Positions 50,377 through 62,687 of a DNA stretch of 64,000 nt are shown here, piece after piece. Below the pieces are notes generated by a model. It did not search any database. It was not told the DNA's origin and was given only the letters and a program-made list of their open reading frames with translations. The stretch is from Macrobrachium rosenbergii (Eukaryota; Arthropoda; Malacostraca; Decapoda; Palaemonidae), in contig NC_089753.1 of assembly GCF_040412425.1 (NCBI RefSeq), forward strand, positions 42,793,913 through 42,857,912, in the 5' to 3' direction. The translations under genes were made by a program, and so were the position numbers. Position 1 is the first letter of the stretch, and every line of letters starts with the position of its first letter.

Positions 50377-50461
50377 GTTTCTGTTCATTCATAAACTACT
50401 CTATAATACTAAAATCTCCTAGTAAAGCCACAACAAACACCACTCTCATACTCTCTTCCAG

Positions 50462-50657
50462 AATGCCCTTCGACAGAGTACGCCATTCCCCACCTGGCGG
50501 GCGACGCGGGCGGGACGGCAGTCTACCCTCCCCCTCTGCCTCACACGAAGCCGCCCATGCACGCCTCCACCATCAACACCTTCCTGGGGAAGTCATCCAG
50601 CGTGTCCAATACGGCCCAGCCTCAGGAAAGCTTTACGCCGCCACCGAAATCGTTGCT
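50462..50657 (+). CDS. Ddr: Ddr exon: Pro-rich juxtamembrane, contains a frame break
   Basis: The acceptor CTTCCAG ends at 50461 and the donor is GCT|GTGAGT at 50658. Entry in phase 1 from the previous exon gives [18 protein letters not shown], then a proline-rich [14 protein letters not shown] and a Ser-rich stretch. That frame leaves in phase 2, but the next exon needs phase 0. In the -1 frame the end of the exon reads [11 protein letters not shown], resembling the conserved vertebrate YAEADIV block and joining the next exon in phase 0. One base therefore seems to be missing, most simply in the AAA run at about 50631-50633. Alternatives are an assembly error, a damaged allele, programmed frameshifting, or use of an acceptor five bases inside the next exon (53806). 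Confidence 0.8.
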
Positions 50658-50717
50658 GTGAGTAGTGTTGCATGAATCAGCAATCAATCAGGCTGTATAT
50701 GTATATATATATATATA

Positions 50718-51841
<1,124 letters not shown>

Positions 51842-51844
51842 TTA

Positions 51845-52660
51845 TTATCCGTTCATTAATAATCGAACCAATTATCTCGCTATTGGATGACGGGCAGCTT
51901 GTCTAGTTCATATGTAGGTGGTCAAAATAAAGTTTGTGATTCGGAATCCATAACGATTTTTCATACCCACTTCCTGAATGTAATTAGCCAGGTAAAAGGG
52001 CCAGGTGGGTTCATTTGCAGGTGCGCTTAGAGCACCCGAATAATTACACCATTCTAGCTTTCTCCCCCTTCCCCCCCAACCCCTACCCGCTCCCTTTTAA
52101 ACCCCTCCCGTCGTTAATTAAGCCATATATGATATTAGCCACGTGACCATTTTATCAATCATGTCATTAACGTATTGTAGGATTGAGCTGTGTGTCCACA
52201 ATTTTCGTCGGGTCAAATTCTCAAATTTAATCGGAAATGTCAAATACGGATTAAGTATCGAGGAAAACAAAATAAAGGAATTTGCGAATTAAGGAAATTA
52301 ATGAATTTCAGGTTTGTGAATTAATTGATTTTGCAAATTGAAAAAATGTAATATTCACCTTATGTCGTTGAATACAAAAATATTGTGAACTCTGCATTTA
52401 TGAAAATTGAGGATTCATCGTCCCGCCCGCCCCCAAAGAAAAAAATAAATTTCGCCTGCGGAGAATTCACTAATAGGTAATTGTCAAATTCACTGGTTAT
52501 GAAGATCATTCACGAATTACTTTGGAAATATATGCTAGTACTGGTAAATCGGTAAATCATTTATTGGAAGATAAAATCAACTTTCTCAAAGACAAAAATT
52601 TGTAAGATGTAAATGTGCTTCGTCATTACTCCGCGTTAGTTACTTACCAATTCCTAAAAC
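51845..52660. other. Non-coding intron stretch, no recognised gene
   Basis: AT-rich apart from a C-rich patch at about 52060-52110. No gene or element recognised. Confidence 0.5.
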
Positions 52661-52661
52661 G

Positions 52662-52663
<2 letters not shown>

Positions 52664-52743
<80 letters not shown>
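52664..52743. repeat. (CT)n microsatellite
   Basis: About 80 bp of CT. Confidence 0.95.
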
Positions 52744-52747
<4 letters not shown>

Positions 52748-53359
52748 CTCTTTTAAACGAGAACTACTGAAGAGGCGGAAATTGCAATGTGCATGTGCAA
52801 TAATTGATGCTAATGATGGTGCCATTAATGTATTCTCTAGGGAAATAATAACAGTGCCAACTGCAAAAAACTTCCCAACGTAAGCCTTGCTTAAAGGAGT
52901 AATAAATACATACATATATACAAAAATATATATACATATATATACATACACATGTTTGTATGTATATATACATAATTATATCTCCATTTTTATCACCTGA
53001 TATTAATAGAGAGAAATTGAAGTTTGTTTGCTTAATCTGTTAAGCTAAGGGTCCTTAGAATACCAAATACATCTTCAGTATCCTTTGCAATTCTGATGGC
53101 TTTCTCCCCCGTCCCCAACATAACTCGTAAATAATGTTGCATCTCTTCCCACTTCCTACCCATCTCGTTTTCCTTCTTATACTAAAATACTTTCCATACA
53201 TCTAAATAAGTTCTTAAACAGTTTTGATTTTGTTCATTCTTGAATTGACCCTTAGACAGTACCGTTTCATTTTATAAGTATGGCTTTCTTACTAAATAAG
53301 AGTTGTTATCATTATCAGTTTGGATTTCCCTACCAAACATTGTTCATATATGAGCTTGA

Positions 53360-53765
53360 TGGCGCGCGCTACGCTTCCCTCGAACCTACCGCTGCCCATC
53401 ATGTCTCCCCTACCCTCCCAATCCCCTACCTACCCTGCCCCCACCTGGGGTGGGCAAACAGGTTTGCAGGAGGAGGGTGGATGTGTCATGTCTCCCCTAC
53501 CTACCCCGCCTCCACCCGGGGCGGACAAACAGGTTTGCAGGAGGAGGGCTGGATGTGGTATGTCTCCCCCTGCCTACCCCGCCTCCACCCGGGGCGGACA
53601 AACAGGTTTGCAGGAGGAGGGGTGGATGTGGTATGTCTCCCCTACCTACCCCGCCTCCACCCGGGGCGGACAAACAGGTTTGCAGGAGGAGGGTTGGGTG
53701 CGACATGTTCCCCCCTTCCCTCCCGACCCCCTGCCTTCCCCCAAGAAAGATCCACTCACTTTATT
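53360..53765 (+). repeat. GC-rich dispersed repeat (copy 3) with internal amplification
   Basis: It begins GATGGCGCGCGCTACGC and ends AAGAAAGATCCACTCACTTT then ATTATTATAG. Between about 53400 and 53710 a 65-bp unit (GTCTCCCCTACCTACC, CCACCCGGGGCGGACAAACA, GGTTTGCAGGAGGAGGG) is repeated four times, while copies 1 and 2 have one. The tail ends 36 bp before the acceptor of exon 53801. Pro/Gly-rich frames through it are artefacts. Confidence 0.88.
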
Positions 53766-53800
53766 ATTATAGATTATACATTAAATGCTTCTGCTTTCAG

Positions 53801-53941
53801 GGAAGCAACGGCACCTTAGGAGGGAAGCCACAGTCTCAAGCCGGGAGCTCCGCCGCCAACCTGGAAAACATCACGGCTCGCGAGATCCCGAGGATGGCCA
53901 TCACTCTCCTTCAGCAGATTGGTGAAGGACAGTTCGGGGAG
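53801..53941 (+). CDS. Ddr: Ddr exon: end of juxtamembrane and kinase glycine loop
   Basis: The acceptor CTTTCAG ends at 53800 and the donor is GAG|GTGAGG at 53942. The exon is phase 0 in and phase 0 out. It starts with a Gly/Ser linker (GSNGTLGGKPQSQ), then AREIPRMAITLLQQIGEGQF. REIPR corresponds to the EEFPR block just before the DDR kinase, and GEGQFGE is the ATP-binding G-loop (GxGxFG), whose final Val is the first codon of the next exon. The exon lies 36 bp after the ATT-rich tail of a GC-rich repeat, which may supply part of the upstream tract. A second AG at 53804-53805 would give phase 2 entry and is the alternative solution to the frame problem. Confidence 0.93.
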
Positions 53942-54004
53942 GTGAGGAACCTGCAGGTTTTGATACTGAAGGAAAATTAAGTATAGGGAGGAATATATTC
54001 CAAG

Positions 54005-54440
54005 GTGAACTCTATATATGATATGATATTTATGTGAAATCAAGACATCGTCGTCATGTCTTATTAAAACGGTGATGTAAAGACACAGGCCATTTTGTTT
54101 ACATTTTTAAAACCTTTTATTCCAAACTGAACTCGATATGATTTGATGTTTGTATGATATGAAGAAATCATCGTCTTGTCTTAAATCGGTATGAAGACAT
54201 AGGCCTTTTTATTTACATTTTTTCAAGAGGCTCGATATGATATTTATATGATTTAAAGACATTGATTTCATGTCTTAAAAAGATGACGTTAAGACACAGG
54301 CCTTTTTGGCTACATTTTTTTAAAACCATTTAGAGGCTCGATGAGATATGTATATGATTTGAAGACATTAATTTCATATCTTAAAACGATGATGCTAAGA
54401 CAGGCTTTTTTGTTTACATTTTTTTTAACCTTTTGGAAAA
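54005..54440 (+). repeat. ~110-bp tandem repeat, four degenerate units
   Basis: Units share GCTCGATATGATATTTATAT, GAAGACATTGATTTCATGTC, TTAAAACGATGATG, AAGACACAGGCCTTTTTG and a T-rich TTACATTTTTTAAAACC end. They start about 65 bp after the donor of exon 53801-53941. Confidence 0.85.
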
Positions 54441-55360
54441 ATAAGTGCATCGTTGTTATAGAGCACTGCAGAGTGAAAGAATATTTAAAGTAGATTATCC
54501 AAGAAATATCTCATTTTTGTAGAGATGAGATATCACTGAGTAATATATTTTTTTAATAGAAGTTAAGATCTTGTGCGATATTAAACTTATAGTTTTTCCC
54601 TTTTAAATTCTCCTATTAGTGTCTTGCAGTATTTGCAAACTGTATGTAGCCTCTATTAAGTGGGAATCATAACGCACGGAATCTTACAATCTGATTAATT
54701 ATATTTGTCATTCGAAAGAATGTTCTTTCTAATGTCAAATGTAATACAAACGACAGCATTTTTATACCTTTTGTTGCGAATTTTTGTCGGGAATTCGTTT
54801 ATCCATTCAAGCACCGTGTTTGAGCAACCTGTTTACGCTCAGCCGTGATCTTTTCCCCTTCAATAGGAATAAGCGAGAAATGTTAATAAAAAACGGGAAA
54901 TGAGAGCTCGTATACATCCCTTTATCCGAGGAAGTTCAATTTTCATTCCACAAGTGGGGCAAGCAAATGAAAATGTGACGAAGAAAAACATGTAATTTTG
55001 CCCTTTATTTCATTCCTTTCTTATTGCCTCTACGGGCCTTTTTACTTGACGATTCTCAAGGGATTCCAAATATAGCGATTCTTAAAGATCTCCAAGTATT
55101 TACCGTCAAGATTTTAAGTGTTACTTAAGGATAAGTGGTACTTGGGCGATAAATTTTGAGTGTTAAGAGGGTATTGTAAGTGTTGCTTAATTAAGTTTTT
55201 TTCAAAAGTCCCTCTTATTGCTTTGACGAGGCTCCGTAACGTCACCAAGGAGACTTATTTTTAATTACAAGTATAATTTTAGTCAAGTTGAGTGTTCCTT
55301 AAGTAAAATGTTTAAAATGTTACTTAGGCAAAGGATTTGCGTGACTTTCTCTCTCTCTCT
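54441..55360. other. Non-coding intron stretch, no recognised gene
   Basis: AT-rich; AAGTGTTACTTAAG-type motifs recur between 55085 and 55330, perhaps a decayed short tandem repeat. Confidence 0.45.
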
Positions 55361-55364
55361 TCTT

Positions 55365-55680
55365 ATTCTAATTACCCCGTAGGGGGTAGTGCCATCAGGG
55401 CACCTCATGTGGTGCACTGTAGGCATTTATTAAGGTTCTTTGTGGCGTCTCTTCGGCCCCTAGCTGCAATTTTTCATTCCAGTTACTGTACATCCGTTAT
55501 ATTCTCTTTCGTTCTTGCTTTCCCCAACCCTCTCCTAACAATTGATTCGCGAGGTTTTCCTCCTGTTACACCTTTCAAACCTTCTTACTTTCAATTACGG
55601 TTTAAGCGCTGAGCGACCTCATAGGTCCCAGCGCTTGACCTTTAGCTTAAATTCCATATTCGAGTCTATTCTCATTCTAA
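55365..55680 (+). repeat. Dispersed ~300-bp repeat family (copy 3)
   Basis: Runs from CGTAGGGGGTAGTGCCATCA to GCGCTTGACCTTTAGC with the same block order as copy 2. It ends about 30 bp before the acceptor of exon 55709-55797, so part of that intron's 3' end is repeat-derived. Confidence 0.85.
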
Positions 55681-55708
55681 ATTATGCTTCATTTTCCTCT
55701 CGACGTAG

Positions 55709-55797
55709 GTTCACCTGGGCGAAGTAGAAGACGAGGAAGGTGAGAAGCAGATGGTGGCGGTGAAGACGCTGAGGTTGGAAGCCTCTCACTCGGTCAG
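55709..55797 (+). CDS. Ddr: Ddr exon: kinase N-lobe with ATP-binding lysine
   Basis: The acceptor CGACGTAG ends at 55708 and the donor is CAG|GTAAGG at 55798. The exon is phase 0 in and phase 2 out. It encodes VHLGEVEDEEGEKQM, VAVKTLRLEASHSVR. VHLGEV completes the G-loop (VHLCEV in vertebrates) and VAVK holds the beta-3 lysine that positions ATP phosphates. Between them vertebrate DDRs carry an insert about 20 residues longer; here it is replaced by a short acidic EDEEGEKQ. The exon lies just downstream of a copy of the dispersed 300-bp repeat (55365-55680), which ends only about 30 bp before it. Confidence 0.93.
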
Positions 55798-56449
55798 GTA
55801 AGGGAAAGAAGAAGTTTCAGTTCTCTTAGGTTCGTTTTTACATAAAATGGAATTCGGGAGTTGTCGTCGTTCATTTTATATGTTCAGAGGTGAATGAGGA
55901 GCTCTGTTTTTGTTCGTATTTGATTGTAAGTGGTAGCTGTCCCTGTTCAGGTTTGTTTTTTTATAGATGAGCTATTCACTTTTTATCGTATTTTAACTGT
56001 ACATGAGTGTAGTGCGAAAATGTAGTTTGGACGTTTTTTCTAGTTTAGTTTTGTGTGTTAATAGATAGATGGGTACCGGAGATGTTTTTTATTATTAATT
56101 GTATATGGATGTAGTGTGAATCTTGCCTTTATTCATAGTGGGTTGTTCAAGGTGTTTTTGTTCATGTTTAATTGTAAATGAATATATTGTCATGGTTGAT
56201 CTTGGCTCTTTCCTCTTATCTCACCGCTCTTGAATATGAATGTTGTGTTCAAGTTTATTTGTGTACAAATAAAGCAGTGTCCCAACGCATTTGCATAACT
56301 ACCAGGTACACGAATCATTGCTTAGGTCAAGGGGGGAACTGAAATTGAAAATCTAAAAGTTTTTTATCGCAGTGAATTGAACGAATGATTTATACTTACG
56401 AATACAGTTATCAGAAAATCTTTTGTAATATTAGTTTATCATGTTGTTT

Positions 56450-56890
56450 TTGAACAAAGAGAACGCACCTCTAGGTCATCATGGTGTTTTAGAGAAAAAT
56501 GAGCCCACCTCCAGTTCAGTATGTTGTTTTAGAACAAGTGAACGCACCTCTAGTTCTTCATGTTTTAGAACAAAATAAACACCTCTAGTTCTTCATGTTG
56601 TTTTAGATCAAAGTGAACACACCACCAGTTCATCATGTTGTTTTAGAACGAAGTGAACGTACCCCTTGTTTTTCATGTTTAGAACAAAGTGAACGCACCA
56701 CCAGTTCATCGTGTTGTTTTAGAACAAAGTGAACGCACCTCTAATTCATCATGTTATTTTAGAACGAAGTGAACGCACCTCCAGTTCATTATGTTGTTTT
56801 AGAACAAAGGGAACAGACCTTAGTTCATCATGTTGTTTTAGAACGAAGTGAACGCACCTTTAGTTCATCATTTTTTAGAACAAAGTGAAT
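56450..56890 (+). repeat. ~40-bp minisatellite (TTCATCATGTTGTTTTAGAA)
   Basis: Eleven units of AGAACAAAGTGAACGCACCT followed by CTAGTTCATCATGTTGTTTT, with small deletions in several units. Confidence 0.93.
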
Positions 56891-57599
56891 GCACCTCCCG
56901 CCCTGTCCCCATCCCCATCCCCACCCCCACCCTCCCGAAAAATAAAGCCCTGTTTCGAGTAGGTTTAAGAACCTCTGATGAACCAATATTGCGAGATTTC
57001 CCCTCGACAATGTGTATCGTAATCCTTCTTTATTGGGCACGAAACCCCCTCTTTTTTTCCGTCTCTTGAGTTGCTAAAATTATAAAAATAGTATTATAAA
57101 AATAATAAAGACTTAGTTAGAACAAGGGCCCCTGAAATAATTTTTTTACGACCTTGGAAAATAATAATATGTAGTTTGGATATAAATGAGTCCATTCCCT
57201 TTCTTCCTCATAATGAAATATTTGGTATTTTCTTTCTTTTTAAATATATAGCTGGGCACTGTATATATTCCCCTCCTGAAGAATTATATAATTCATTTGA
57301 CTAGTATTGTCAGTATCAAATGTTGTGCATACTTTATTCCTCTAAAACATTCAATAGTCTTTGAGCTTATTGACTCTAATATATTATGGAATTGTCCGCC
57401 ACATTTATTCATTCCTAACACATGAATTTACAAAAATAAAGTTTCATTGCTCTCTGAGAAACTAAAATCAATGCTACATTCTTTTTAAGTAAAAAAAAAA
57501 AAATCTTGAATTTACGCTTTATAAAAGTGATGTACTTATGATTTAATCTTATTCCTAATGTGGAAGGTATTAAATTTGCTGGCGAATTACTTACCCAAC

Positions 57600-57860
57600 T
57601 CATTTTAAGGTAATTCATTTATCTGCTTTGATTCGTTCATAACTCCGAATTACCTATTGCATTTATTGAAAGGTAATTCATATGTTTGTTTTATTCATTA
57701 TACTGAAATGGGTTAATTTGCTATAGTTTTTGGTAACTTGTGAGTTTACCTGCTGCAATTTCTTGATAACCCGTGAATTTACCTGTACTTCATTTGTGAC
57801 ATAGATTTACCTGCTGTTCTTCATTCATCTCATGGATCTACCTACCGAATATATTATTAG
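57600..57860 (+). repeat. Degenerate ~35-45-bp tandem repeat
   Basis: GAATTTACCTGCTG and TTCATTTAT-AC blocks recur about seven times with drift. Confidence 0.5.
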
Positions 57861-58246
57861 CTGAATCTGTCGTACTCCATTGATGCGAAAATAAATAATT
57901 ATAAATCTATTATTAACAACTTCATTAGGTTAATATATAAAAAATCTAAGGAAAAATTAATAAAACAGTTTAAGTTATGAATTCATCTTCTGTGCTTCAT
58001 TTATATACACATGAATGTACTTGTTGAATTATTTCACAGGGATAATGAATTCACCTCACAACTGGTGGCCCTTTGGCTTTTCTTAAGAGGCTTCAGGTGT
58101 TTACCTTTACCGAAGGGAGAATACCTGAAAAGGAGTATTTTCATGCAGAAATCTCGTTGATATGGCTTTCGTTTTATTAAACGAATAGAATACTCCACAA
58201 GGGCCGATATTAAAGTGTGTGCGCGCGTGTGTGCATGCGGTATCCT

Positions 58247-58248
<2 letters not shown>

Positions 58249-58299
<51 letters not shown>
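58249..58299. repeat. (CA)n microsatellite
   Basis: About 50 bp of CA, preceded by a GTGTGTGCGCGCGTGTGTGC stretch at 58215 on the same strand. Confidence 0.95.
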
Positions 58300-58301
<2 letters not shown>

Positions 58302-58399
58302 AGCATGGAAAGCAGCCCCTTTGTGATGGCGGGATTAGAGTCAGTAATAACCTCGGATGAAAACCTCCCTCTTTAGAGAACAGGAAGGGGAATTTACTA

Positions 58400-58735
58400 G
58401 GGGGTAGTGGTAGAGGAGGAGGAGGAGGAGGAGGAGGAGGAGGAGGGGATTGGGGGAAGTAGCTGGAGGGGGAAGAGGGGAAGGGGCAGGCGGAGGAGGA
58501 GGAGGAGGAGAAGAATACGACCGAGAAATGAAGCAGGACTTGAGAATATGAGGTTTTGAAATGAGGCTGTAAAGAGAGACGATGGATTTAGAGTCGGGGA
58601 AAAGGAAGAGGGAATCGTTGTCGAGGTGGTTAAAACCTATGGGATGTATGGGAAGAAGAAGGGGGGGGGTGTTATTTATATGAGCTACAGCCAGTGGCAG
58701 GAGAGGGGGGGAGGGAGGGAGGGAGGGAGGAGTTA
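58400..58735. repeat. Purine-rich region with (GGA)n and (GGGA)n
   Basis: GGA triplets at about 58414-58446 and 58492-58510, a G run near 58662 and GGGA tetramers near 58706-58730. Confidence 0.9.
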
Positions 58736-58739
58736 GTGA

Positions 58740-59560
58740 ATGGGAGGTGACAAGGCCTTCCCGGCTAATACCCTTCCTTTACATTATATTGTGTCGCTAG
58801 TTCCAGTTCATGCTTCGTAATATAAAGCTGGTTTCGCGTACAATGGAAATAAAGCAGGTTTTAATTTAGCTTCTAGTGAAGCAGGGCTATCTCGTTTTAC
58901 AAATGATTTGGCTTTGATTGGAAGTTCTTTATGCTTAGGTTTTAAATTTGCTTGTAAGTGAAGTGTGTCTGTAAGTAAAATAGATTTGGTTAGCTTATAA
59001 AAGGTCCGTATTTCTGTCTGTTATCAAAGGAGTCCTAAACTTGTGAGAAAATATATTTGAATTGTAACAATCATGAAAGAGTACGTAAAGTAGGTTTAGA
59101 AGTAACTCAAAGAGAGCTTTCTAGTAGTTTTAAATAAAAAGGTGTATTTTATGTAAGTTGGTTGGTTTAAAATATACTTATGATTGAAAGGGATTCATAT
59201 TCGTTTCTCAGTAAAGGCTTTGTGGTTTATAGTAGTAGCAGTTTTGTATTGTAAATGAAAATTGCATGCATTAGCCCGAAAAGAAAAATAGTTATGACAC
59301 AGGTGTAGAATCGTACCAGACTGCAAGCGTGCTTTAATAAGTTCGCAACATTTCATAGAAACTGAACTTTTTCAACCTTTGAGTTTCATAAATCACTGTC
59401 AAAACTGTCTTCCGGTTCCCTTCTGTTTAAAAGGAGCAAGTAGACGTCAGCCCTGTCTTTTGCAATGTTTAATAATGTGCATTCGTTACGTTCGAGTTGT
59501 CTTTCCTTTGTACGTTCATATTTAGTCTTTAGTGTTTCAAGTTTGTCTTTGGAATTGGAA
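58740..59560. other. Non-coding intron stretch, no recognised gene
   Basis: AT-rich, no recognised array, element or exon. Confidence 0.5.
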
Positions 59561-59564
59561 TATA

Positions 59565-59840
59565 GAATTTAGGCCAAAATGCCAAGCACAGGGACATGTG
59601 ACGTCATTCAGCCCTGAAAGGGAATTTGAGAATAAAAGGTTTGAAAGGTGTAACTGGAGGAAAGCCTCGCAGTTGCGCTATGAAACAACTGTTAGAAGAG
59701 GGTGGAAAGTAAGATGGAAGAAAGAGAATATGAACGGAGGTACAGTAAAAGGAATGAAAGGCGTGCAGATAGGGGCAGAAGGAAGCTGCAAAGTAACATA
59801 AGTAATGCTTGCAGTGCACCGCGTGAGGTACACGGGGAAG
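59565..59840 (-). repeat. Dispersed ~300-bp repeat family (copy 4, reverse)
   Basis: Reverse complement of copies 1-3, from TTTAGGCCAAAATGCCAAGC to GCAGTGCACCGCGTGAGGT. The + strand holds an open frame (59532-59801) whose core TVRRGWKVRWKKENMNGGTV also occurs on the - strand of copy 2. Confidence 0.85.
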
Positions 59841-60409
59841 TTTGTCTTTGATCCTGAAGTTAAATGATGTGGAGATTTAGACCGAGATCACAGTGAAAGT
59901 GTCCGTGTGAGGACTTGAGTTATGCGCTTTTAGAATATGACCATTTTAACTTGAATTAAATAGACGCGTCACCTATAGGTTAGTCCTACCTTGTCAAATA
60001 GTAACAAGTTTTTAAAAGATTTACAACTCGTCCTTGTTTTGATTGCATCGCAAACTTGTAGGGTACCGTAGACATTTTGCAATTATTAGTGGGCGTTCCA
60101 ACGATAATTTCTCTCGAGAGGATTTCGCAAAATTCACTGCCGTGCCTAAATGCTTTTTCATTGGTGGTAGACTATTAGTTCCTGTGAACTCTTTCCAGTG
60201 AACACCATAATAATAATAATAACTCGTCTGGAAGCTGTGAGACTTCAGCGGTTATTAGTCCAACGTAGTTAGATTTAACGAGAGAGACAATTATCCAGCG
60301 AGCTCGTTTCTAAAGAGGCAGGTTGACTTGAGATAGAAAAAGATCCGCATTTATTTGTGTGAATTTGAAGAGAGAGAGACGGTGCGAACTATCTGGAGAC
60401 TTCGTATTT

Positions 60410-60413
<4 letters not shown>

Positions 60414-60469
<56 letters not shown>
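60414..60469. repeat. (GA)n microsatellite
   Basis: About 55 bp of GA; a shorter GA run is at 60683-60700. Confidence 0.95.
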
Positions 60470-60473
<4 letters not shown>

Positions 60474-60976
60474 CCCACCTGAGAAAGACCTAAATACCTT
60501 GGAACTTCATCCTAAGTTAATGATCTGGAAATCAGAACTTGAGTAAGTTTCTGGAGAGGGACACGGTTGAATGTGGTTGAAGAGGATTACAGACCCTTCA
60601 GACTACGCCGGAATTGAAGGAGGAAGAGCGAGAGAGAGATTTTTGGGTACATTTTATTTCCGTAGAGCAGAGGTGAACACAAAAAGAGAGAGAGAGAGAG
60701 TAACGGCGCCACTGTTTGCGAAAATTAAACCTTTTTGGATGGTTTCATGATTTAATTGTATATATTTTATGACTGAGCTTTGTTTGGATGTGTTATTAGT
60801 TATTTCAGTTGAATAGTTAATTAACTAAGGAATTCATACAAAGTCTTTCGAAGCTATAGCTTAAATAAAATACGCATATGCCAGATATACTCTATCATAA
60901 TTATGTTAATGTCCTTAATTCCTTTAAAAAATGAAAATTGCCAATTTTATCTGTATACGTATTCTTTTTTTTTTTT

Positions 60977-61212
60977 AGTTTTCTGTAAAAGAAAGCTACT
61001 GAGGCTAGAGGGCTGCAAATTGGTATGTTGATTATCCACACTCCAAGCATCAAACATACCAAATTGCAGCCCTCTACCTTAGTTTTTATTTTATTTAAGG
61101 TTAAAGTCAGCCATGATCGTGCGTCTGGCACCGATATAGGTGCTAACAGAACGGGTCACCACGGCATCAGCTGAGAGTTTCATTCAGCATTATACACTAT
61201 ATACAGAAAACT
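60977..61212 (-). mobile_element. TIR element (copy 2, reverse)
   Basis: The ends AGTTTTCTGTA (60977-60987) and TACAGAAAACT (61202-61212) match copy 1 at 17917-18283. The inner pair CTGAGGCTAGAGGGCTGCAA and TTGCAGCCCTCTACC forms a hairpin around GATTATCCACACTCCAAGCA. It lacks the 24-bp tandem expansion and about 50 bp at one end that copy 1 has. Confidence 0.8.
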
Positions 61213-62489
61213 CGAGTGCGCCGAAGAAACTTTGGCGCATTTTTTATTTGTTTCTTTTTGTATTAAACTCTAATTAGCAGTATTATCAAGTCCATTAGTT
61301 GGAATACTTGAATTTAAAGCATATCAAATGCGGTTGTGTTGCGAGATACCATTGTGTTTCTCTATTTTTTCTCAGTTTCTCAAACTTTCCAAAGCTTTTG
61401 CTGTCGAAGTTTGTAAATGGCTGCCATTCACATGAAATTTGAGAGCCATCAGTATCTCCTCAGACCTCCGGAATTAAGAGGAGGATTTTTTATGCTTGCT
61501 CAGATTGCCTGCGATTTAATACAGATTTGTAAGTTGTGAGCAATTCTGGTTTTTGTTCTCAGTTGTTGATCGACTTAAAAGATGTTTAAGGTTTCTTTTT
61601 TATTTCTTTGGCTCTTCGTCTATCAAGAACCCTCACTGTGTTTGAAGTATTCAGTTTTCGATAGTTTCTCGACTTCCCTAAGACGTTTTCCGATTCGTTT
61701 TTTTAATTAGTACAGTATAAGCTTAAATAACGGATGTCGTTTGTCGTCTTCATTTTTTTCATGGACTGTATACCAATACCATATATACTCCGTTTTCGTC
61801 GTATGACTGATTGTTAATCACTTACGCTTTTTTGTGAGACTGATTGTTAAACACTTACGCTTTTTTGTGAGCGGAAATGTTACGTGTATCATTTGCGTAC
61901 GCCTACTCTATGATTACGTCACGGGGAAAAGCATGGACAAATTTTTTGTTTGTTGGAGTTTTCTCTACTGGCGGGACTGGAACGACGATAGTGAGCAGAA
62001 AACCTCCATTTTTTCCTCTTCGGAAATAGTAATTTTCATGTTAGAATTAATATTAAAGTTAATATTGACGCCTTTTTTTTTCCGTGTTGGTGCGACTTCC
62101 AAGAGAATGTTTCAGAAAACCAGTAGAAATTGGCCTGCCCCCTGTACAGGATAACTTAGAAAGGTAATTTTTATAATTATAATAAAATGCAGTTTATCTA
62201 TTTATGTTCTCTAAATGCGTAATAAGGACAGATTCGGATCGTTGCAAATTTAGATGTGTCATTAAGTCCGTGGCCAGCCTGTCTTACTACTGACCGTTGC
62301 ATAAGTCTAATACAATGTGTAGGTATACTACTCAGTATCTGTACCTTGATCCAATCTTCATAACCGCAAGGAGTCAAGTACTGTCTTCTCGACCTCCTCT
62401 TACATAAGCGTGATGTGTAGCGGTTTGGATATACCTGCATTAATAAAACCAACCATAATTCCCTAATTTTCCTTTTTCTTCCTCTCCAG
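61213..62489. other. Non-coding intron stretch, no recognised gene
   Basis: End of the 6.7-kb intron before exon 62490-62687. No array, element or extra exon recognised. Confidence 0.5.
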
Positions 62490-62687
62490 GTGTGACTTCG
62501 AGAGAGAAGTCGAGATCCTCGCCCGCCTGCGGGACCCGAACATCGTTCAAGTGGTCGGGGTGTGTTCAAGAGAGGAACCTCTGTGTATGGTGGTGGAGTA
62601 CATGGAGCACGGTGACCTCAACCAGTACCTGCAGGCCCACGTCGCCGAGACTGCCTCCCCAAGGAACACTCACGCGAAAACGCTCAG
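62490..62687 (+). CDS. Ddr: Ddr exon: kinase alpha-C helix, hinge and alpha-D
   Basis: The acceptor CTCTCCAG ends at 62489 and the donor is CAG|GTCAGT at 62688. The exon is phase 2 in and phase 2 out. It reads CDFEREVEILARLRDPNIVQ, VVGVCSREEPLCMVVEYMEH, GDLNQYLQAH and a Ser/Thr-rich loop. The Glu of FEREVEIL is the alpha-C glutamate that pairs with the VAVK lysine. EYM is the hinge, and GDLNQYL is the DDR form of the alpha-D region. The match to the DDR block (RLKDPNI, DPLCMI, EYMENGDLNQFL) is the strongest family signature in the window. Confidence 0.97.

Noticed and set aside
62198..62569. 123-residue - strand frame over the kinase exon
   Set aside because: It is the shadow of exon 62490-62687, which matches DDR kinases on the + strand.
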